Shown: positions 1 to 6,448 of the stretch, one piece after another
Position numbering within the stretch: the stretch's first letter is position 1
How the letters are laid out: every line of letters begins with the position of its first letter
Assembly: GCA_900547685.1 (NCBI GenBank)
Contig: URHS01000059.1
Coordinates: 1 to 13,287 of the forward strand
From: an uncultured Blautia sp.
GTDB taxonomy: Bacteria > Bacillota > Clostridia > Lachnospirales > Lachnospiraceae
Length of the DNA: 13,287 bases
Direction: 5' to 3'
Notes under the pieces: model-generated
The model's database searches: none
The model's input: the letters and a program-made list of their open reading frames with translations, nothing else
Told to the model about the DNA's origin: nothing
Position numbers and translations under genes: made by a program

Positions 1-954
1 TACCACCTGCAAAAGCTGTTTTTCATGGACGTCCATAGGATTAATTTTATCATTGTTAATAATAGGGCGCAGTCTTGGGCAAGAAAAGGCAATTTCTCCA
101 TGAGGATATTTTTTCTGTAAAAGCCATCCATGTATACCTGTGGCAAAAGCATCTTTTCGGAAATCATCCAGACCTAAAAGTGCACCGAATCCCACACCTC
201 TCATGCCGCCTTTTAAAGCTCTTTCCTGTGCATAAAAGCGATAAGGGAAAATCCTTTTATGCCCTGCAAGATGAAGTGTTTCATATTTATCAGAATTATA
301 TGTTTCCTGAAAAACTGTCACATAATCAGCTCCGCATTTATGCAGATAAGCATATTCCTCTGAATTTACAGGGTAGATTTCAAGACCGATAACACGGAAA
401 TACTTTCTGGCAATTTTACATGCTTCTCCTATATATTCTACTGTAGATTTGCTTCTGCTTTCACCAGTCAGAATTAAAATTTCCTGCAATCCGCTTTTGG
501 CAATTGCAGCCATTTCCTGTTCGATTTCATCTGCATTTAACTGCGCTCTTTTTATCTTATTATGGCAGTTAAATCCGCAGTATATACAATAATTTTCACA
601 GTAATTTGCTATATAAAGAGGCGTAAACATAGCAACAGAATTGCCAAAGTATCTTTCTTTTTCTACCTTTGCACACTGGGCAATTTCTTCCAGCAAAGGC
701 AGTGCCGCAGGTGACAACAATGCCGCAAAATCCTCCGGTGTTTTCCTTTCGTGAGACAGCGCTCTCTTTACATCTGCCTCTGTATAAACGTCATAATTAT
801 AATTTTCTACATAATTTAAAACTTTATCTAAAATATCAGACTCCAACACTTCCATATCCGGCATATATTTTAGATGATCAACTCTGTTTTTCTTCTGATG
901 TTCCTTTATTTCGTCACTTAAAATACTCTCATTTATGTGGTTTTCTGCACTCAT
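1..954 (-). CDS. thiH: ThiH, 2-iminoacetate synthase (partial, 3' end outside window)
   Basis: Radical-SAM tyrosine lyase that cleaves tyrosine to dehydroglycine (2-iminoacetate) and p-cresol; the dehydroglycine feeds the thiazole synthase ThiG in thiamine synthesis. The reading frame is open from the ATG at 954 to the window edge (318 codons); family members are roughly 370-470 residues, so the C-terminus is missing. The 4Fe-4S/SAM motif CX3CX2C is visible as CENYCIYCGF with cysteines at about residues 119, 123 and 126. The start is set by an AGGAG ribosome site a few bases upstream, and the gene begins 13 bases after the thiG stop. The related tyrosine lyase HydG shares this motif, but the thiS-thiF-thiG context decides for ThiH. 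Confidence 0.95.
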   Translation of the reverse strand, partial: MSAENHINESILSDEIKEHQKKNRVDHLKYMPDMEVLESDILDKVLNYVENYNYDVYTEADVKRALSHERKTPEDFAALLSPAALPLLEEIAQCAKVEKERYFGNSVAMFTPLYIANYCENYCIYCGFNCHNKIKRAQLNADEIEQEMAAIAKSGLQEILILTGESRSKSTVEYIGEACKIARKYFRVIGLEIYPVNSEEYAYLHKCGADYVTVFQETYNSDKYETLHLAGHKRIFPYRFYAQERALKGGMRGVGFGALLGLDDFRKDAFATGIHGWLLQKKYPHGEIAFSCPRLRPIINNDKINPMDVHEKQLLQVV

Positions 955-967
955 TTTTTTCTTTCTC

Positions 968-1744
968 CTAATCTTCTAAATATCCTGTAAGAGGTGAAGA
1001 TGCACTGCCTCCCTTTTCTTTTACTCTGCCAAGTCCTGACAAATATGCACTTCTTCCCGCTTCCACTGCATTTTTAAATGCAGCTGCCATAAGAGGAATA
1101 TTTCCTGCAGTGGCAATAGCTGTATTTGCCATAATAGCCGCAGCTCCCATTTCCATTGCTTCGCATGCCTGAGACGGTCTTCCAATACCTGCATCTACAA
1201 TAATCGGAAGTTCAATTTCATCAATTAAAATTTGAATAAATTCTTTCGTGCACAGCCCTTTATTTGAACCAATAGGAGCTCCAAGAGGCATAATACAGGC
1301 AGCACCTGCATTTACCATATCTCTGGCTGCATTTAAATCAGGATACATGTAAGGCATTACAATAAATCCTTCCTTAGCCAGAATTTCTGTAGCTTTAGCT
1401 GTTTCATAATTGTCCGGAAGAAGATATTTACTGTCCCTCATAATTTCAATTTTAACAAATTCACTTTGACAAATTTCCCTGGAAAGACGTGCTATACGAA
1501 CAGCCTCTTCTGCATTTCTTGCTCCTGATGTATTTGGTAAAATAGTTACATTCTTCGGAATATAATCTAAAATATTCGCAAGTCCTCCTTCATTTGCACG
1601 GCGAAGTGCCATGGTAACAATTTCCGCTTTTGCCTGCTCTACCGCAGCCTGAATCAGCTCCAAAGAATACTTCCCTGAACCTAAAATAAATCGAGATTGA
1701 AATTCATGATTTCCTAATTTCCATGTATCTTTTCTTGTTTCCAT
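968..1744 (-). CDS. thiG: ThiG, thiazole synthase
   Basis: Condenses 1-deoxyxylulose 5-phosphate, dehydroglycine and the sulfur of ThiS-thiocarboxylate into thiazole phosphate. The product of 258 residues is a normal-length TIM-barrel enzyme. Visible signatures are GSGKY (22-26), the stretch NTSGARNAEEAVRIA (from 71), the Schiff-base lysine in FVKIEI (K98, equivalent to the catalytic lysine near 96 in B. subtilis) and a phosphate-binding glycine-rich C-terminal half (VDAGIG, then MGAAAIMANTAIA). I chose the ATG at 1744 because GAGGA lies about 8 bases upstream; an in-frame TTG at 1765 would extend the protein by seven residues but has no ribosome site. The ATG follows the thiF stop by one base, which indicates translational coupling. 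Confidence 0.96.
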   Translation of the reverse strand: METRKDTWKLGNHEFQSRFILGSGKYSLELIQAAVEQAKAEIVTMALRRANEGGLANILDYIPKNVTILPNTSGARNAEEAVRIARLSREICQSEFVKIEIMRDSKYLLPDNYETAKATEILAKEGFIVMPYMYPDLNAARDMVNAGAACIMPLGAPIGSNKGLCTKEFIQILIDEIELPIIVDAGIGRPSQACEAMEMGAAAIMANTAIATAGNIPLMAAAFKNAVEAGRSAYLSGLGRVKEKGGSASSPLTGYLED

Positions 1745-1745
1745 T

Positions 1746-2375
1746 TTATATATCCTCACTTTCAATAATTAACTTTGTAATCAAATTTGCCTGATGAGCC
1801 GCACAAAGAGCCACTCTAGGTGCCATAAGTCCCCTGCCCGGTACAGACTCTGAAATCCCATCTCCACAAATATAAAAATTTTTTCCTACTTTGCGAGTCT
1901 GTATCTCATTACTCTTGCCATATCCTGCCATGCCATTTCCTGCCACCAGTACTTTATCGGGAAAATATTCTCTAATCCCGTTTACCAGCATTGCTTTTTC
2001 TTCTGCACGATCAAAAGCTTCGCAAATATATTCATCCTGTTCAAACAGCTGGGAAATATCCTCCCCCTTCACTTTTCTGCAATCTGTTTGAATATCCAAA
2101 TATGGATTAATCTCCAACAAAATTTCCTTTAAAGCCTCTGTCTTTTTCATACCAATATGTCTGATAAAGTAATACTGTCTGTTTAAATTTGTCAAATCAA
2201 CTTCATCAAAATCCAGCAGATGCAAATGTCCGACACCAATTCGTGCAAGGGATACCGCTATGCTAGAACCCAGTCCTCCAAGTCCTGCTATCGCTACCTT
2301 TGCTTTCTCTAATTTTTCCTGCACAGCAGTTGAATGGCGACCGCAAAGAGCTTCCCATATCTCCCTTTTCTCCAC
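1746..2375 (-). CDS. thiF: ThiF family 2, ThiS adenylyltransferase (short form)
   Basis: E1-like enzyme that adenylates the C-terminal glycine of ThiS so that it can receive sulfur. The N-terminal nucleotide-binding loop GLGGLGS (31-37) and the motif DFDEVDLTNLNRQ, with the acidic and Arg residues typical of MoeB/ThiF enzymes, are present. At 209 residues it is shorter than E. coli ThiF or MoeB (about 250) and I see no paired CxxC zinc site, which fits the short 'ThiF family 2' form common in clostridia. The GTG at 2375 is the likely start: GGAGGGGG lies 8 bases upstream, inside the last thiS codons. A TTG at 2396 opens the frame further but lacks a site. The gene begins 4 bases after the thiS stop. 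Confidence 0.93.
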   Translation of the reverse strand: MEKREIWEALCGRHSTAVQEKLEKAKVAIAGLGGLGSSIAVSLARIGVGHLHLLDFDEVDLTNLNRQYYFIRHIGMKKTEALKEILLEINPYLDIQTDCRKVKGEDISQLFEQDEYICEAFDRAEEKAMLVNGIREYFPDKVLVAGNGMAGYGKSNEIQTRKVGKNFYICGDGISESVPGRGLMAPRVALCAAHQANLITKLIIESEDI

Positions 2376-2379
2376 TTTA

Positions 2380-2577
2380 TCAACCCCCTCCCACAAAACT
2401 CACAACCTCAAGCTTATCTCCATCATGAAGAATAGTATCCTCATATTGTTGCTTGGGCACAATTTCTCCATTTAATTCTGCTGCAATATAATCCAGACAG
2501 TATTGGCGTTCTCTTACAAGTTCGGCAAGAGAAATTCCATCCATAATATCCTCCGGTTTTCCATTCAAATAAATCAT
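2380..2577 (-). CDS. thiS: ThiS, sulfur carrier protein
   Basis: Ubiquitin-like sulfur carrier of 65 residues for thiazole synthesis. It ends in Gly-Gly-Gly; the terminal glycine is adenylated by ThiF and converted to a thiocarboxylate that donates sulfur to ThiG. The beta-grasp pattern is recognisable: MIYLNGK, a helix around SLAELVRE, then LNGEIVP and GDKLEVVSFVGGG. The ATG at 2577 has a GGAGG seven bases upstream; the frame is open a further 22 codons upstream, but that part lies inside the leader terminator and is not expected to be translated. First gene of the thiSFGH operon, under the TPP riboswitch. Confidence 0.95.
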   Translation of the reverse strand: MIYLNGKPEDIMDGISLAELVRERQYCLDYIAAELNGEIVPKQQYEDTILHDGDKLEVVSFVGGG

Positions 2578-2595
2578 TTTTTCCTCCTTTTCCAT

Positions 2596-2650
2596 AAAAA
2601 AGAGTTCACGAAAAAATACACCCGCGGTGGTGCACCCCTTCATGAACTCT
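2596..2650 (-). terminator. Second leader terminator before thiS, with T-box-like loop
   Basis: On the minus strand a 12-bp stem (arms 2639-2650 and 2601-2612, with one G-U pair) is followed by a run of T at 2596-2600, then by the thiS ribosome site. This is the form of an intrinsic terminator placed directly in front of the operon, so read-through or antitermination is needed for expression. The loop carries a GC-rich segment containing ACCGCGGGTG, and the palindrome GGTGCACC could form a competing hairpin. Resemblance to the T-box core AGGGUGGNACCGCG is noted, but the UGGN bulge is not intact. Terminator shape is seen; the regulatory role is inferred. Confidence 0.7.
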
Positions 2651-2690
2651 CATTCACTCTCAACTTCTTCGGTAAACAAAATTTTCCTAT

Positions 2691-2725
2691 AAAATAGAAA
2701 AGGAAATCGAAGAACCCGATTTCCT
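2691..2725 (-). terminator. Attenuator terminator of the TPP riboswitch
   Basis: A 9-bp perfect stem (arms 2717-2725 and 2701-2709, 7-base loop) followed by TTTCTATTTT on the minus strand. It starts 15 bases downstream of the TPP aptamer 3' end, the position expected for an expression platform that terminates transcription when TPP is bound. Confidence 0.85.
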
Positions 2726-2739
2726 AAATTTACCACTTC

Positions 2740-2824
2740 TGTATCCCTACGTTGGCATTATCCACATCAGGTTTATGGGTCGAAGTTCACAACTTCCTCT
2801 CAGCCTGTATACAAGCTCCCCTGT
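2740..2824 (-). promoter_or_regulatory. TPP riboswitch (THI element)
   Basis: The minus strand shows the conserved blocks of the thiamine-pyrophosphate aptamer in order: GGGGAGC, GGCTGAGAGG, a short P3 hairpin GAAGTT-GTG-AACTTC, GACCC, AACCTGAT, TGGATAATGCCA and CGTAGGGA. These are the near-invariant pyrimidine- and pyrophosphate-sensing loops of the family (Rfam RF00059). It lies downstream of a promoter and upstream of thiSFGH, so high TPP should shut off the operon by transcription termination at the adjacent hairpin. Confidence 0.97.
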
Positions 2825-2839
2825 TTTCTTATTGATGTA

Positions 2840-2868
2840 ACTATAAAACTTTTCCAGAAAGTTGTCAA
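2840..2868 (-). promoter_or_regulatory. Promoter of the thiSFGH operon
   Basis: A perfect -35 box TTGACA (2863-2868) and a -10 box TATAGT (2840-2845) are separated by 17 bp, giving a strong sigma-A-type promoter on the minus strand. Predicted start near 2833, about 10 bases before the TPP aptamer begins. Confidence 0.88.
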
Positions 2869-2957
2869 CTAATTTTTCTGTATTGCAAAAATTAAAAATA
2901 GAATTCCTCTGCTTTTTTGAAATTTTGCCGAAATGGCATTGAAATGTTTTTTATTTG

Positions 2958-2988
2958 CCCGCAAATCTTAGTTTATAAGATTTGCGGG
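2958..2988. repeat. Palindrome copy 1 of the CCCGCAA...TTGCGGG family
   Basis: Perfect 13-bp inverted repeat, arms 2958-2970 and 2976-2988, loop of 5 bases, between the promoter of thiSFGH and the stop of the Rpn-family gene. It is placed to end transcription of the minus-strand nuclease gene, but neither side carries a convincing T-run. Related arms occur at 6205-6235 and 11486-11518. Confidence 0.8.
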
Positions 2989-3017
2989 TATATTTGACTT
3001 GATTTTTGAATTGGTAT

Positions 3018-3052
3018 TTTTAGATATTACATTTTAGATATTACATTTTAGA
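3018..3052. repeat. 14-bp tandem repeat at the end of the Rpn-family gene
   Basis: The unit TTTTAGATATTACA occurs twice in tandem, followed by a partial third copy TTTTAGA. The repeat crosses the stop codon of the gene on the minus strand, so the last codon and the stop (ATG TAA) are duplicated downstream. Probably replication slippage; no function is implied. Confidence 0.8.
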
Positions 3053-3883
3053 AATAAACTCATCCAACGACTGTACTTTTAATGCCATATCCATCCATTT
3101 TTTAATCACTTCTATATCCTCTTGCTCCTGTAAAGCTTCCAGAAGGCTGTCTGGCAATTCTCCGAATTTAGATAAAACCATCTGCATCGCCGTCTTTAAT
3201 CCCTCTTTTAAGCCTTCCCTACGTTCATCTTTTAACAACTCTTCTAAAACCATAAACCTCTCCTCCATTTCCCTACTTCCCTTGATATGAATGACAGATT
3301 TCTGCACTTGTCTTACATAATCATCCTGAAAGTCTTTCTGACTTTCTTTTAAGTCTGCATGCACGAATTCCAGAAAAGAAACCAATTCTTTCGGTACGTC
3401 TTCTGCATTTTTTCCACGGGTGTTTAAAAACATGATACACCGCCCATCTTTTAGAGAAACTTTTTCTGTTTCCTTACAGGCTATCCAAAAAGTATAGCGA
3501 TATTTCCCTTCCCCAAAGGGATCAAAGTCGCATAAGAAAATCACATAACTGTCAGGTAATTCTGCATATTCACACCCCTTCAACAAAAGCTCCATATCCA
3601 TTTGACTTTGATAATAGCGACTTCTCCGTCCCAAAGCAGGTTGCTTTAATACCTGCATTTCTATATTATAGCGGGTATTATTTTCATCTTTCGCATAAAC
3701 ATCTAAGCGAACACCTTTGTACTCCGGATGATAGACAATATTTTTCTCTGTACTGATTTCTACATAGTCGATTTTCATGGAAAGAGCACGCTCTAAAAAG
3801 CCTTTGCAGTTTTCCTCATCTGACATCACTGCCACAAACATAAAGTTATTTTTGATTGTAAGATTTTTTAATAATGTATTCAT
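3041..3883 (-). CDS. Rpn-family PD-(D/E)XK nuclease / 'putative transposase' protein
   Basis: The 280-residue product matches the Rpn / PDDEXK_2 family (long annotated as putative transposase, TIGR01784-like). E. coli RpnA is a DNA endonuclease that promotes RecA-independent recombination. Candidate catalytic residues are D61 in VRLDVYAKD and E75/Q77 in NIEMQV, the D...ExQ variant of the nuclease core, followed by the conserved RSRYYQSQMD (87-96). The start MxxLLKNLTIKNNFMF and the charged C-terminal helix with repeated EGLKEGLK are typical of the clostridial members. GGAGG sits 8 bases before the ATG. It is a single gene with its own promoter and no terminal inverted repeats, so it is not a transposable element in itself. 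The biological target in this host is unknown. Confidence 0.88.
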   Translation of the reverse strand: MNTLLKNLTIKNNFMFVAVMSDEENCKGFLERALSMKIDYVEISTEKNIVYHPEYKGVRLDVYAKDENNTRYNIEMQVLKQPALGRRSRYYQSQMDMELLLKGCEYAELPDSYVIFLCDFDPFGEGKYRYTFWIACKETEKVSLKDGRCIMFLNTRGKNAEDVPKELVSFLEFVHADLKESQKDFQDDYVRQVQKSVIHIKGSREMEERFMVLEELLKDERREGLKEGLKTAMQMVLSKFGELPDSLLEALQEQEDIEVIKKWMDMALKVQSLDEFISKM

Positions 3884-3922
3884 ATTTTTTCCTCCATTTT
3901 GCAGAGGAATTCTATGAAATAT

Positions 3923-3951
3923 AGTATAGCAAATAAAAAATACCTTTGCCA
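3923..3951 (-). promoter_or_regulatory. Promoter of the Rpn-family gene
   Basis: Extended -10 box TGC-TATACT (TATACT at 3923-3928) with a weaker -35 box TGGCAA (3946-3951) and a 17-bp spacer on the minus strand, about 40 bases before the start codon. Confidence 0.65.
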
Positions 3952-3974
3952 GACTTCTTGAAAGTTTTCCTACA

Positions 3975-4793
3975 TTATTTCTTCACCTGACAGCTTATCC
4001 TACACACATAATCTTTTTCTTCCTGAACGGTCAAACTGTCTAACACTCCGTCTTCATAAAAATACTCACTTAATACCAGTTTATGTTCCTTCGCATAATG
4101 CAACATTCGGAAATATGTTTTTCCAATACTTTTCCAGCTTCCTTTATGATAAGCACACAAATAATCCCCTGCTTCTCTGACGGTATATACTATCTTCTTC
4201 GGTCTTGTATCCAACATTTGATAAAAAACATGGTAATTATCAAAAACCCCCTGCTCTATATCTTCTTTTTCCTGACGATAACCTATGGGATATGCACTTT
4301 TTATCCCATGTTCCATGCAATCATCCCATAACTTACCAATGGCTTTTGCCCACGCTCTGTCATCATTTTCCTCGACACTTCTCTCTATTAAATAACGCCG
4401 GGGTTCTTGACGGATGGTAATTTCTTCTAAATCTTCCTGTAAATTCTGCTGGATTAGCTTGCTCTTTTCTGTAATCCAGTTTTTAACTGCTTTTAAATGT
4501 CTGATTTTTTCACTGATTATCTGTTCTTCATACCGAAAAAGTTCTAAAAATTGTTCCGGTGTGCGGTTCCGCATATAATCCTGAATTTCTTCCAATGTCA
4601 TATCCAGCTCACGCAATACATAAATCACATCCAAAACATCTAACTGCGCTGCTGAATAATAACGATAACCATTTTCTTTATTTTTAATTTCAGGAGAAAA
4701 CAATCCAATTTCATCATAATAAAATAGTGTATGCTTGGACACTCCTGCCAGTTTGGCAAATTCTCCTGTACTGAAATACATTTTTTTATTCAT
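3975..4793 (-). CDS. MerR-family regulator with GyrI-like effector domain
   Basis: The N-terminal winged helix-turn-helix is clear: FSTGEFAKLAGVSKHTLFYYDEIGL, then NGYRYYSAAQLDVLDVIYVLRELDMTLEEI (about residues 7-75). A dimerisation helix follows (85-120). The C-terminal part from about 130 fits a GyrI/BmrR-like small-molecule-binding domain. Total length 272 is typical of BmrR-type multidrug sensors. It is divergent from a MATE efflux gene and the shared region contains a dyad in a 19-bp promoter spacer. The inference is that it represses its own gene and activates the pump when a drug-like ligand binds. AGAGGTG precedes the ATG at 4793. The ligand cannot be read from the sequence. Confidence 0.92.
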   Translation of the reverse strand: MNKKMYFSTGEFAKLAGVSKHTLFYYDEIGLFSPEIKNKENGYRYYSAAQLDVLDVIYVLRELDMTLEEIQDYMRNRTPEQFLELFRYEEQIISEKIRHLKAVKNWITEKSKLIQQNLQEDLEEITIRQEPRRYLIERSVEENDDRAWAKAIGKLWDDCMEHGIKSAYPIGYRQEKEDIEQGVFDNYHVFYQMLDTRPKKIVYTVREAGDYLCAYHKGSWKSIGKTYFRMLHYAKEHKLVLSEYFYEDGVLDSLTVQEEKDYVCRISCQVKK

Positions 4794-4806
4794 AACAAAA
4801 CACCTC

Positions 4807-4837
4807 TTGACTATCGGGTTACTCTATACTTTATTAT
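4807..4837 (+). promoter_or_regulatory. MerR-type promoter of the MATE gene
   Basis: A -35 box TTGACT (4807-4812) and a -10 box TATTAT (4832-4837) are separated by 19 bp instead of 17. Overlong spacers of 19-20 bp that hold the operator are the hallmark of promoters activated by MerR-family DNA distortion. Confidence 0.82.
4810..4830. promoter_or_regulatory. Candidate MerR operator
   Basis: A 21-bp imperfect dyad centred at 4820; 14 of 21 positions match between the strand and its reverse complement, with outer arms ACTAT / ATACT. It sits inside the pump promoter spacer and just downstream of the minus-strand regulator promoter -10 box, so one bound dimer could control both. Confidence 0.7.
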
Positions 4838-4860
4838 ATCTTTTGGATAAACTTATACAA
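4833..4860 (-). promoter_or_regulatory. Promoter of the MerR-type regulator gene
   Basis: A consensus -10 box TATAAT (4833-4838) with a -35 box TTGTAT (4855-4860) and a 16-bp spacer on the minus strand. Its -10 box overlaps the -10 box of the opposing pump promoter by five bases. Confidence 0.72.
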
Positions 4861-4872
4861 GGAGTTATTTGT

Positions 4873-6198
4873 ATGTCAAATTCAATTGCAAAAGAATTTA
4901 AATTTCTTTCCCTTCTTCGTTTTGCCTTGCCTACTATGGTTATGATGATTTTTATGTCTTTATATTCCATTGTAGACGGTATTTTTATTTCAAGATTATT
5001 AGGAACGAAGGCTCTATCTGCCTCTAATATTGTATATCCTGTTATCAGTATTGTTTTTGCAGTAGGTATTATGCTTTCTACGGGAGGCAGCGCCTTAATT
5101 GCAAAAAAACTGGGAGAAGGAAAAGAGCAGGAAGCAAGAGAAAACTTTTCTTTCTTAGTTCTTATCAGTTTCCTTTTTGGTGTTGTTATTCTGTGTCTGG
5201 GAAATATTTTTATTGAACCTATTGTGCGTGCTTTAGGTGCAACAGATGTTTTACTTCCTTATTGTGTGGATTATTTAAGCGTTTCCTTACTTCTTGCACC
5301 CGCTGCCATGCTCCAGATGATGTTCCAGACATTTTTTGTTACTGCCGGAAAGCCTCTTATCGGACTTATACTTACCATAAGCGGTGGAATAGCAAATATG
5401 GTTTTGGATTATCTCTTTATGGGACCTTTCAATATGGGAATTTCCGGTGCCGCTCTTGCCACGGGAATCGGAGAACTGATACCTGCTGTTATTGGACTTT
5501 TTTATTTTCTCTTTACTCGTCACTCTCTGTATCTTACAAAACCGGTATTTCGTTTTCATGTATTAACAGAAAGCTGTTTTAATGGTTCTTCCGAGATGGT
5601 TACCAATTTGTCCACTGCTGTTGTCACCTACCTTTTTAACGTGACTATGCTGAAATTTCTGGGCGAACCCGGTGTTGCGGCAATTACCATTGTACTGTAT
5701 GGACAATTTCTGTTTAATGCTCTCTATATGGGATTTTCCATGGGCGTTGCACCTGTTATCAGCTATAACCACGGAAGTCAGAACTTTTCTCTTTTAAAAC
5801 GAATATTTAAAATCTGTATTGGTTTTATCAGCGTTTCTTCTATTCTTATTACCGGTATAGCACTTGTGTCCTCGCCTGTAATTGTAGAAATTTTCACCCC
5901 TGTTGGTACCGCTACTTACGATATTGCCAGAACAGGATTTTTCCTTTTTTCTATCAACTACATATTTGCAGGGATAAATATTTACTCCTCCTCTATGTTC
6001 ACTGCATTTTCAGATGGAAAGGTATCTGCGTTAATTTCTTTTGTTCGAACCTTTGTTTTAATCGTTCTCAATATTCTGCTTCTCCCATATCTGATTGGGG
6101 TAAACGGAGTATGGCTTGCAGTACCTGCCGCAGAATTTATGACACTGTTTCTTTCTGTTTATTTCTTTAAAAAGAGAAAGATTTATCATTATATTTAA
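4873..6198 (+). CDS. MATE-family multidrug/Na+ (or H+) antiporter
   Basis: Integral membrane efflux protein of 441 residues with about twelve hydrophobic segments in two MatE halves. Family signatures include SIVDGIFISRLLG (D35) in the first half, the loop GGSALIAKKLGEGKEQEA and, in the second half, GVAPVISYNHGSQNF. The ATG at 4873 has AAGGAG 8 bases upstream; an upstream in-frame extension to 4735 would overlap the regulator gene and lacks membrane character, so it is rejected. The cognate MerR-type regulator is divergent, which suggests induction by an exported compound. Substrate and coupling ion are not predictable from sequence alone. The downstream palindrome at 6205 separates it from the convergent mannosidase gene. 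Confidence 0.94.
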   Translation: MSNSIAKEFKFLSLLRFALPTMVMMIFMSLYSIVDGIFISRLLGTKALSASNIVYPVISIVFAVGIMLSTGGSALIAKKLGEGKEQEARENFSFLVLISFLFGVVILCLGNIFIEPIVRALGATDVLLPYCVDYLSVSLLLAPAAMLQMMFQTFFVTAGKPLIGLILTISGGIANMVLDYLFMGPFNMGISGAALATGIGELIPAVIGLFYFLFTRHSLYLTKPVFRFHVLTESCFNGSSEMVTNLSTAVVTYLFNVTMLKFLGEPGVAAITIVLYGQFLFNALYMGFSMGVAPVISYNHGSQNFSLLKRIFKICIGFISVSSILITGIALVSSPVIVEIFTPVGTATYDIARTGFFLFSINYIFAGINIYSSSMFTAFSDGKVSALISFVRTFVLIVLNILLLPYLIGVNGVWLAVPAAEFMTLFLSVYFFKKRKIYHYI

Positions 6199-6204
6199 AA
6201 AACA

Positions 6205-6235
6205 CCCGCAAGTTTCCTTAACTAAAACTTGCGGG
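6205..6235 (-). terminator. Terminator palindrome, copy 2 of the CCCGCAA...TTGCGGG family
   Basis: Perfect 11-bp stem (arms 6205-6215 and 6225-6235, 9-base loop). On the minus strand it is followed by TGTTTTTTAAA, so it is a good intrinsic terminator for the YccF-mannosidase unit. It lies only 7 bases after the MATE stop and probably also stops plus-strand transcripts, although the plus-strand tail is T-poor. Confidence 0.8.
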
Positions 6236-6448
6236 TAATCCTTATCATATACCATTCACATATTGTTTGGCAGATACACGATATCTACTACATGAGTAGA
6301 AAATAAAATTGTGCGATTCTCTGAAAGTTCTTCTTTTCATTCCCCCAGATATTCCTGTACACTTAAATTCGGATACAAATCAATTTCCTGTGCAATAAGA
6401 AAGAGGAAGCTGCATAAAATAACAGCCTCCCATTTCCAAAATTCTTCT
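6236..6448. other. Intergenic region without a supported gene
   Basis: Between the terminator and the mannosidase stop I see no promoter or RNA element. On the minus strand one frame (6456-6337) is open and would read as a hydrophobic segment followed by a short tail ending QEYLGE, but it has no start codon or ribosome site. It may be the remnant of a degraded membrane protein gene, or chance. Confidence 0.4.

Noticed and set aside
2578..2643. Longer ThiS starting at 2643
   Set aside because: The extension lies in the leader terminator and lacks a ribosome site. The ATG at 2577 has GGAGG and gives the normal 65-residue length.
3041..3883. Insertion sequence, suggested by the 'transposase' name of the Rpn family
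   Set aside because: No terminal inverted repeats or target duplication are seen, the gene has its own promoter, and Rpn proteins are nucleases rather than IS transposases.
4735..4872. N-terminal extension of the MATE protein from an upstream start
   Set aside because: It would overlap the divergent regulator gene and both promoters. The ATG at 4873 has a strong ribosome site and matches the family N-terminus.
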